This document shows, in pieces, positions 1-5,744 of a stretch of DNA of 16,908 nucleotides (positions within the stretch are counted from its first letter, which is position 1; every line of letters starts with the position of its first letter). The position numbers and the translations under genes were made by a program. The stretch is taken from positions 1 through 16,908 of the forward strand of contig DAOUHB010000136.1 of assembly GCA_034428935.1 (NCBI GenBank), written 5' to 3'. The notes under the pieces were generated by a model. It saw nothing but the letters and a program-made list of their open reading frames with translations, was not told the origin of the DNA and made no database searches. Source of the DNA: JAAYZQ01 sp034428935 (GTDB lineage Bacteria; Chloroflexota; Anaerolineae; JAAYZQ01).

Positions 1-69
1 TGGAGGCCAGCGCCGACCTCTGGCACCGATGGCGTGCCAGCGGGCAGCATGCTAGAAGGGGGTCGGCAG

Positions 70-3000
70 ATGGCCAGCCAGCCGGCTGTACAGTGGAGTG
101 AGATTGAACGCATCCTGGCTGCCCAGCCAGGGGCGCAGGTGCCCTTTGCCCAGTACGTCGTCAACCTTGGGCCGGTGCAGGGCAGCGCCATCAACCTGGC
201 GCCGCAGGGGCTACAGGCCGTCGACCAGCTTCTGCCGCGGGCACAGGCGCCCCGGGTTCTCCCCCGCCAGGTGCCGGGTTTTGTGGACCGCGCCACCGAG
301 CAGCGCGTCGTGGGCGAGGCCCTGGCCCGCGGCCACGTGGTCGACGTCCACGGCGCCGACGGCATGGGCAAGACCAGCCTCGTGAGCCAGGTCATGCACC
401 TGCAGTTTCCCGGCGACTATGCCGCGGGCATGGTCTACCTGACCGTGCGCCACGACCTGGTCGAGGACCTGCTGCAAGAGCTGGTGGAGCACTTTTACGA
501 AGCCGGGCTGCGCCACCTGAAGGTCACCGAGAACGAGGCACGCCGCCTGCTGGCGGGCAAGCAGGCCCTCATCGTCCTCGACGAGGCCGACCACCTGGCC
601 GAAAGCGACGCCGAAGCGGTGATGCAGGCCGCGCCCCAGGCGGCGTTCATCGTCGCCGGACGCGAGCCCCGGGTGTGGCAGGGCCAGGCCCTGGCCCTGG
701 AAGGCCTGCCCCTGGAGGATGCCCTGGCCCTCTTTGAGCGAAACCTGGGCCATCCCCTGGGCGACGAGCAGCCGGTGGCCGAGGCCATTTGCCAGGCCCT
801 GGAAGGCGTTCCCCTATCCATCGTCAAGGCGGCGCGCACGGCCGGGCTGCGCCGCGTGCCGCTGGCACAGGTGCTGCAAGAGGTGCAGCCCGGTGACCGG
901 GAAGCGCGGCCGCCCGTGGAGCAGCTCTTCTGGATGCTCGGCCAGCACCTCTCCGCGGGCGAGCGCCGGGTGCTGGCCGCCATCGCCGCTCCAGGCGGCC
1001 CGTCGGTCAGCCGCGCCGCCCTGGCGCACATTTCGGAGGTCGCACCCCCCAAGCTGCAAGAGTACCTGGCCCGCCTGGAAAAACTGGGGCTGCTGCACGT
1101 AGAGGCCGCCGAAGGCGAGGCGGAGCGCTACAGCCTGGACGAAGGGCTGCGGGCCTACGTGCGGCGCCACGCCGCGGACGAGGGCATGTTGGCCCGGGCC
1201 GCCGCCTACTACCTTCAGTTTTCGGGGGCGCTGCGGGCCCGCTCTCGCCACCCCGACGAGGAGAACGTGGTCTGGGCCCTGAACTATTATGGCGACCGCG
1301 GGCAGTGGCGCGAGGTCCTGCGCATCGTGCGCGGGATGGAGGCCTATCTCGTCGCATCGGGCCGCTGGGGCCAATGGCGCAAGCGGCTGGAAAACGCCTG
1401 GCGCGCCGGCAGCGAGCTTAACGACCCGACGACGGAGGCCTGGGCCCAGAACCAGTTGGGCATCGTGGCCCTGGCGGCGGGCGATTCGAGGCGGGCAACT
1501 CAGCTTTTCCGCGGAGCGCTGCGCATCTGGCGGGCCATCGGCGACCGGACCGGAGCGGCCATTGCCCGCTGGAACCTGCAGCTCCTCGTCGGCCCGCCCC
1601 CGCCCCCGGAGCGCGGAGAGCCCGAGCCGGCGCCAGACGGGGGCGGCGCCGCCGCGTTGCCCATCATTATGGGCGGCATCGCTGCCACCCTGCTGACCAT
1701 CCTGGTCGCGCTATTCTGGCTGCTGAACAGCGGGGCCGTGGGGCCGTCGACGGTGGTGGCCACTACGCCCGTGGCCGCGATCCCGACCGTTGACGACGAT
1801 GCGCAGCGCGCCACGGACCTCCCACCCATTCCCACCACGCCCGGCCGGGCCGTCGCCACGACGCCCGTCCCGCCAGAGCCCACCACGTCCGTCCCACCGG
1901 TGCCCACCACACCCGTCCCACCGGTGCCCACCACGCCCGTCCCGCCCATCGTGACCACCGCGGCCCCGCAGCCCGAGCCGACCACGCCGGTGCCGCCCAG
2001 GATCGAGGTCTGGCTGATGGAGGGCTGCGACCGCGCCTATGAGCCCGGCACGCAGGTGGAGGTGCGCGCCCAGTCCAACGCGGCAGGCATCCTGGACGTC
2101 TACCTTCGGAACCCGGACGGCCGGCGCGAGCGCCTGCTTGGGGTCGAGATCCCGGCCGGCGGAGTGACCAGGGGCTTCCTGACCGTGCCCGACCGCGCAG
2201 GCGATTGGCGGCTGGAGGCCGAGCTGGACGGCGGCCGGGCCACCGCCGCCTGTGCCTTTGTCGTCGTGGAAGAGCCCGAAGCGGAGCCGCCCGTCATCGA
2301 GGCCGTGCAGGTCCGGCCGGTGGCGGAAGAGCCGGTCTGCCCCGGCGACCCCGTGTGGATCGTCGCCGAGGTCGGCAGCGAGGCCGGGCTGCGGGCAGTG
2401 ACCATCACCACCCGGCCGCCCGACGAGCAAGAGAGCACGGCCGAGATGGAGGCCATCGACGACGAGACCTACGGCTACCAGGCGGTGGCCTACGGGGAGC
2501 CGGGCCTCGTCTTTCTCATCGAGGCCGAGGATGTGGAAGGCCGCACGGCGCGCACGACGCAGATGGTGTACACGGTCAAGCCGTGCAGCCGCGTTCTGTA
2601 CGATTTTGTCGCCGGGGCGCCCGGGGCTATCTGGCGGGGATACTCGCCAGGCGACCAGATCGAGCAGATCCCGCCCCGCGTCTACGACCTGCGGTTCCCG
2701 GGGGGCGCCAACGACGACGAGGGCTATGCCCTGTGGCTCGATGGCGCCCCCCTCGAAGGCGGCGGCCAGGCCGAAGGGCGCGTGCTCGAGACGCACCCCA
2801 CCTGGGCGGGCGGGGGCGAGATCCGGGGCGACTACCGCCTCCTGGGCGACCAGGAGATCGTCTTTCAGGCGGGGGACCGGTTCGTGGCCCGCGTGGGCCT
2901 GCCGGAGGGGGCCGCGCGAGGGGACGTGACCTTTGAGGTCTGGTTCTGGCCTGCCGGTTCCGAGTTCGGGGAGAGGCTGTTGGGCTCGCTGTCCGACGCC

Positions 3001-3141
3001 TACGATGGGCAGGTGCGCGACTGGAGCATCGCCCTCGACGCGCTGGCCGGGCAGCGGGGCACAATGCGCCTGGCGGTGCGAGCAGGCGAGAACTATGCAG
3101 ACGACAGGGCCCTCTGGATCGAGGCCCGCATCGAGCGCTGA
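70..3141 (+). CDS. Membrane-anchored STAND (NB-ARC-like) ATPase with extracytoplasmic Ig-like region
   Basis: Protein of 1023 aa, numbered from ATG 70. An N-terminal segment (1-70) has a strand module VNLGPVQGSAINL. Walker A is GADGMGKTS (95-103), Walker B is ALIVLDEAD (166-174), FIVAGR lies at 193-198, and a GVPLSIVKAA motif typical of NB-ARC/AP-ATPases is at 246-255. A winged-helix-like region (about 295-365) and short TPR-like helices (about 448-505) follow. One hydrophobic segment (about 530-552) is followed by a Pro/Thr stalk with four 8-residue repeats (599-630), two Ig-like beta regions each with a Cys pair (C653/C728, C757/C839), and a terminal beta-rich domain (about 843-1023). STAND ATPases are signal-gated switches; here the likely sensor or effector half lies outside the membrane (inference). 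ATG 70 is chosen because GAAGGGGG precedes it by 7 bases. GTG 34 is also possible, and the frame stays open to the window edge, so a longer N-terminus cannot be excluded. Confidence 0.82.
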   Translation: MASQPAVQWSEIERILAAQPGAQVPFAQYVVNLGPVQGSAINLAPQGLQAVDQLLPRAQAPRVLPRQVPGFVDRATEQRVVGEALARGHVVDVHGADGMGKTSLVSQVMHLQFPGDYAAGMVYLTVRHDLVEDLLQELVEHFYEAGLRHLKVTENEARRLLAGKQALIVLDEADHLAESDAEAVMQAAPQAAFIVAGREPRVWQGQALALEGLPLEDALALFERNLGHPLGDEQPVAEAICQALEGVPLSIVKAARTAGLRRVPLAQVLQEVQPGDREARPPVEQLFWMLGQHLSAGERRVLAAIAAPGGPSVSRAALAHISEVAPPKLQEYLARLEKLGLLHVEAAEGEAERYSLDEGLRAYVRRHAADEGMLARAAAYYLQFSGALRARSRHPDEENVVWALNYYGDRGQWREVLRIVRGMEAYLVASGRWGQWRKRLENAWRAGSELNDPTTEAWAQNQLGIVALAAGDSRRATQLFRGALRIWRAIGDRTGAAIARWNLQLLVGPPPPPERGEPEPAPDGGGAAALPIIMGGIAATLLTILVALFWLLNSGAVGPSTVVATTPVAAIPTVDDDAQRATDLPPIPTTPGRAVATTPVPPEPTTSVPPVPTTPVPPVPTTPVPPIVTTAAPQPEPTTPVPPRIEVWLMEGCDRAYEPGTQVEVRAQSNAAGILDVYLRNPDGRRERLLGVEIPAGGVTRGFLTVPDRAGDWRLEAELDGGRATAACAFVVVEEPEAEPPVIEAVQVRPVAEEPVCPGDPVWIVAEVGSEAGLRAVTITTRPPDEQESTAEMEAIDDETYGYQAVAYGEPGLVFLIEAEDVEGRTARTTQMVYTVKPCSRVLYDFVAGAPGAIWRGYSPGDQIEQIPPRVYDLRFPGGANDDEGYALWLDGAPLEGGGQAEGRVLETHPTWAGGGEIRGDYRLLGDQEIVFQAGDRFVARVGLPEGAARGDVTFEVWFWPAGSEFGERLLGSLSDAYDGQVRDWSIALDALAGQRGTMRLAVRAGENYADDRALWIEARIER
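1864..1959 (+). repeat. Four in-frame 24-bp repeats encoding a Pro/Thr stalk
   Basis: Four consecutive 8-residue units read PVPPEPTT, SVPPVPTT, PVPPVPTT and PVPPIVTT, just outside the predicted membrane segment. Such Pro/Thr tracts usually form extended spacers in surface proteins. The near-identical DNA of units 2 and 3 suggests copy-number change by slippage. Confidence 0.85.
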
Positions 3142-3154
3142 GGGAGGGAGCATC

Positions 3155-3913
3155 ATGGCCGGCGAAAACGCGGAAGAACGGGCAGGCGAGGGTCCGGAGG
3201 AATCCGGAGACGGCCGGGCCCAGTACGAGACCAACATCCGGTCGGTCCGGGGCACCATCAACATCGGCCCGAACCTGAGCGTGGGCGGCCCGCAGGCGAC
3301 CCGTGCCGGGCAGGTGGCCGGAGAGTGGACGGACGCACCCTACGACGTGGGCGCGGTCCGGCGGCTGTTGCTGGCCGCCTTCACGCCCCAGGATCTGGTC
3401 CGTTTTTGCCAGGACGAGGCACCTTTCCGGCCCGTGGTGGCCTACTTTGGCCCCGGGCAGGGCCTGGTGGACATGGTGGACAGGCTGGTGGACTACTGCC
3501 GGACCCGCGCCCTGTGGGACGAGCTGCTGGCCGCCGTGAAGCGGGCCAACCCGGCCCAGTTCGACCGCTTTGCGGAGCAGCTCGGCGGCCCGGCCGCCGG
3601 CGGGGGCGCCGTGGAGCGAAACGTGCAGGCCGAGCGCCTGGCGACCCTCCAGCAGCGGGTGCGCAGCCTGGCGACGGCGCCGCGGCGGCCCGAGGCCCTG
3701 GCCCGGGTGAACGCCCTGCGACAGGCGCTCCTTGCGCCGCGCCCCGACCTGGCGCTCCTGGAGACCACGTGGCACTGGTTCCGCGCCGAAATGCCGCCCC
3801 TGGCCGGCCCGGTCCTCAGCGCCATCCTGGCCGCCGGCCGCGAGATCCAGCAAGGGGACGACGACGAGCTGTGGGCCGAGTTCCAGGACCGGTTCGGGGC
3901 GTTCATCTCGTGA
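3155..3913 (+). CDS. Effector-associated-domain / death-like-domain protein, partner of STAND ATPase
   Basis: Protein of 252 aa beginning 13 bases after the STAND stop, behind a GGGAGGGAG ribosome binding site, so co-transcription is likely. The first 25 residues are acidic and look disordered. Residues 25-45 carry TNIRSVRGTINIGP, which matches the pattern NxxxVxG..INxxP also found in the upstream ATPase. Residues about 64-140 form an all-helical module (VRRLLLAAFTPQDLVRFC, then LVDYCRTRALWDELL and NPAQFDRF). This resembles the bacterial death-like/effector-associated domains of STAND conflict systems, which act as homotypic adaptors. The rest (about 155-252) is helical and unrecognised (LETTWHWFRAEMP region). 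No enzymatic motif is visible. The family call rests on remembered pattern similarity. The role as adaptor or effector recruiter is inferred from the domain type and the adjacent ATPase. Confidence 0.72.
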   Translation: MAGENAEERAGEGPEESGDGRAQYETNIRSVRGTINIGPNLSVGGPQATRAGQVAGEWTDAPYDVGAVRRLLLAAFTPQDLVRFCQDEAPFRPVVAYFGPGQGLVDMVDRLVDYCRTRALWDELLAAVKRANPAQFDRFAEQLGGPAAGGGAVERNVQAERLATLQQRVRSLATAPRRPEALARVNALRQALLAPRPDLALLETTWHWFRAEMPPLAGPVLSAILAAGREIQQGDDDELWAEFQDRFGAFIS

Positions 3914-3945
3914 CGTGGCGGGGCAACGAAGCCAGGGCTCAGGAC

Positions 3946-3974
3946 TTGCGAAAATGGGCAGACTCGGGTATCAT
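3946..3974 (+). promoter_or_regulatory. Sigma-70-type promoter for hisS
   Basis: TTGCGA (3946-3951), 17-bp spacer, TATCAT (3969-3974). Expected transcription start is near 3981, about 29 nt upstream of hisS. GGAGGAT at 3994-4000 is the ribosome binding site. Confidence 0.7.
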
Positions 3975-4009
3975 GGCTGGGTTCGAGACACCTGGAGGAT
4001 AGCAACAGT

Positions 4010-5278
4010 ATGGCGACGACAACGACGATCCAGGCCGTAAAAGGCACGCGAGACTTTTACCCCGAGGCCATGGCCTTTCGCAACTGGCTCCACGATCGGG
4101 TGCGGGCCGTCTCGGAGCAGTTTGGCTACCAGGAGTACGAGGCGCCCATCCTCGAGCGGCTGGAGCTGTACGCGGCCAAGAGCGGCGAGGAGCTGGTCAA
4201 GGAGCAGGCCTTTGTGCTCACCGACCGGGGCGGCGACGAGCTGGCCTTGCGGCCCGAGCTGACCCCATCGCTGGCGCGGATGGTGGCCCAGCGACAGGGC
4301 AGGCTGACCCTGCCCGTGCGCTGGTTCTCCTTCGGGCCCTTCTGGCGCTACGAGCGGCCGCAGCGGGGCCGCAGCCGCGAGTTCTTCCAATGGAACATCG
4401 ACCTGCTGGGCGTCGAGTCGGCCACCGCCGACGGCGAGATCGTGTCCATCGCCGCCCTCTTCCTGCGGAGCCTGGGCCTGACCCCCGACGACGTGGCCAT
4501 CCACTACAACAGCCGGCGGCTGATGGAGCAAAAGCTGGCCGAGATCGGCCTGGGCGAGGGCAAGGAGGGCGAGGTCTTTCGTCTCGTCGACCGCCGCGAC
4601 AAGCTGCCCGCCGACAAGTGGCAGGAGTGGGCCCTGGACATGGGCCTGACGGGCGAGCAGTTCGACGCCCTCGTCGGCGTCCTGGACGATCGTGATCTGT
4701 GGCGCGAGTCGGAAGAGCTGTGCCAGGTCGTGTCCACGGCCGAGGCCCTGGGCGTGGCCGGCTACCTGATCTATGACGCCGGGATCGTGCGCGGGCTGGA
4801 CTATTACACCGGCCCGGTGTTCGAGGCCCGCGACCGGGTCAAGTTCTTTCGCGCCATCCTGGGCGGTGGCCGCTACGACAACCTGGTGGCCGACGTCGGC
4901 GGCGAGCGGCTGACAGGCACCGGATTTGCCATGGGCGACGTGATCGTCGAGCTGTTGCTGGAACGCGCCGGCAAGAGCCCGCATTTGCCCGCCTCGCCCA
5001 GCCAGGTGCTCGTCACCCTGTTCGACGAGGAGCTTTACCTGGCGACCATCGGGCTGGCGAGCCGCATCCGGGAGGCAGGCATCAGGGCCGAACAGGTGTT
5101 GGATCCCGACCGCCTGGGGAAGCAGATCCGCTACGCCGACCGCAAGGGCATTCCCTTCGTGGTCATCCTGGGGCCCGACGAGCTCAAGGCCGGCCAGGTG
5201 GTCCTGAAAGACCTGGCGACGGGCGAGCAAGAGACCCACACGGAAGAGAGCCTGATCCGGCGACTTCTGGCTGTCTAG
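4010..5278 (+). CDS. hisS: Histidine--tRNA ligase
   Basis: Cytoplasmic class II aminoacyl-tRNA synthetase of 422 aa, normal for bacterial HisRS. It charges tRNA-His with histidine using ATP. KGTRDFYPE near the N-terminus (11-19) is the usual HisRS opening. Motif 2 is at about 105-131 (FSFGPFWRYERPQRGRSREF). The histidine-binding signature RGLDYYTGPVFEA is at 261-273, and motif 3 sits around GGGRYDNL (285-292) and GTGFAMGD (303-310). A C-terminal anticodon-binding domain (about 332-422) is present. That domain and the intact LDYY motif argue against the ATP-phosphoribosyltransferase regulatory paralogue HisZ. ATG 4010 is fixed by a GGAGG 9 bases upstream and by the promoter directly before it. 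No T-rich terminator follows closely, so transcripts may run to the terminator at 5550-5586. Confidence 0.96.
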   Translation: MATTTTIQAVKGTRDFYPEAMAFRNWLHDRVRAVSEQFGYQEYEAPILERLELYAAKSGEELVKEQAFVLTDRGGDELALRPELTPSLARMVAQRQGRLTLPVRWFSFGPFWRYERPQRGRSREFFQWNIDLLGVESATADGEIVSIAALFLRSLGLTPDDVAIHYNSRRLMEQKLAEIGLGEGKEGEVFRLVDRRDKLPADKWQEWALDMGLTGEQFDALVGVLDDRDLWRESEELCQVVSTAEALGVAGYLIYDAGIVRGLDYYTGPVFEARDRVKFFRAILGGGRYDNLVADVGGERLTGTGFAMGDVIVELLLERAGKSPHLPASPSQVLVTLFDEELYLATIGLASRIREAGIRAEQVLDPDRLGKQIRYADRKGIPFVVILGPDELKAGQVVLKDLATGEQETHTEESLIRRLLAV

Positions 5279-5385
5279 GAAATTTGCAGCATCTCGCCGC
5301 CGGTGCCGCCGGCGTTGGCAATGGATCTGCTGAATTCACGTCTTTCTTGCTCTAAAATGTTGTTTAAAATCTGTGTTGGCCTGGC

Positions 5386-5411
5386 TTTTGGCCTTGACAA
5401 AGCGGCCAAAA
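5386..5411 (+). promoter_or_regulatory. Perfect inverted repeat overlapping the sRNA promoter -35 (operator candidate)
   Basis: TTTTGGCC (5386-5393) and GGCCAAAA (5404-5411) are exact reverse complements separated by 10 bp. The spacer contains the whole -35 hexamer TTGACA. An 8+10+8 dyad of this kind is typical of dimeric regulators, and binding here would block RNA polymerase. A further TTGGCC half-site lies upstream at 5376-5381. Confidence 0.65.
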
Positions 5412-5422
5412 TGATGTATCAT
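5394..5422 (+). promoter_or_regulatory. Near-consensus sigma-70 promoter for small RNA unit
   Basis: TTGACA (5394-5399), exactly 17 bp, then TATCAT (5417-5422). It is preceded by an AT-rich stretch (about 5350-5372). Expected start is at about 5429-5430. No reading frame with a ribosome binding site follows before the terminator at 5550. Confidence 0.8.
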
Positions 5423-5428
5423 GGAGAC

Positions 5429-5583
5429 CAGCAATCAGGAGTTGGAGCAACCTGGCTCCATATCTTTGGTCTGATCGGCCAGGATGGCGTGGTCGTGAGG
5501 GTAGGGGGGGCCCTGCGGCCGGTAGTAGTGTTATCCTGAACCGACGGATAGGGGTGACGCCGCCCGGTGTCACCCCTTTTTCT
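5429..5583 (+). ncRNA. Candidate small non-coding RNA, about 150 nt
   Basis: This stretch lies between a strong promoter and a strong intrinsic terminator and has no credible gene. The predicted transcript contains a hairpin TGGAGC/GCTCCA (5443-5448 with 5455-5460), a possible hairpin TGGTC/GGCCA near 5467-5481, a G-rich middle (5500-5515), a hairpin TATCC/GGATA (5532-5536 with 5546-5550), and the terminator stem. I do not recognise the family. The size fits 6S RNA, but I cannot show the 6S central bubble. Because the downstream ATPase gene has its own promoter beyond the terminator, this is more likely an independent RNA than a riboswitch leader. Strand and ends are predicted, not observed. 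Confidence 0.6.
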
Positions 5584-5586
5584 TTT
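5550..5586 (+). terminator. Strong rho-independent terminator
   Basis: Stem AGGGGTGAC (5550-5558) pairs with GTCACCCCT (5569-5577). Three further inner pairs (one wobble) close a GCCC loop, and TTTTTCTTTT (5577-5586) follows. It ends the small RNA unit and may also stop hisS read-through. Confidence 0.92.
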
Positions 5587-5608
5587 CCCGTCCCCCGCTG
5601 CTCTCCCT

Positions 5609-5637
5609 TTGCAAATCCAGCGTCCATAGGGTACAAT
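5609..5637 (+). promoter_or_regulatory. Sigma-70-type promoter for the HerA-like gene
   Basis: TTGCAA (5609-5614), 17 bp, TACAAT (5632-5637). The predicted start near 5644 gives a leader of about 100 nt before ATG 5745. Confidence 0.68.
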
Positions 5638-5744
5638 AAGGGCACCAACCAGGCAGTGAGCTCGAACGCTGGTGATTGGGATGCGCTTTGCAAGCCTTCG
5701 AAGCTGGCCGCCTCGCCGGCGGGAGATCGAGGAGGAGACACCCG

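Noticed and set aside
1..101. End of an upstream gene (frames ending TAG 53-55 or TGA 99-101)
   Set aside because: Fewer than 35 codons are visible in either frame with no recognisable motif, so neither can be supported as a gene.
1711..3264. Long minus-strand open frame opposite the STAND gene
   Set aside because: Its composition (His/Gly/Arg/Asp-rich, no motifs) is that of an antisense shadow of GC-rich coding DNA.
4010..5278. HisZ (ATP phosphoribosyltransferase regulatory subunit) instead of HisRS
   Set aside because: The histidine-binding LDYY motif and a complete anticodon-binding domain are present, which HisZ lacks.
5298..5314. CGCCGG/CCGGCG 6-bp hairpin after hisS as a terminator
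   Set aside because: The stem is short and lacks a T-run. The terminator at 5550-5586 is far stronger.
5303..5539. 78-codon plus-strand frame across the sRNA unit
   Set aside because: Its start has no ribosome binding site, it runs through the promoter, and its Met codons lie upstream of the predicted transcription start.
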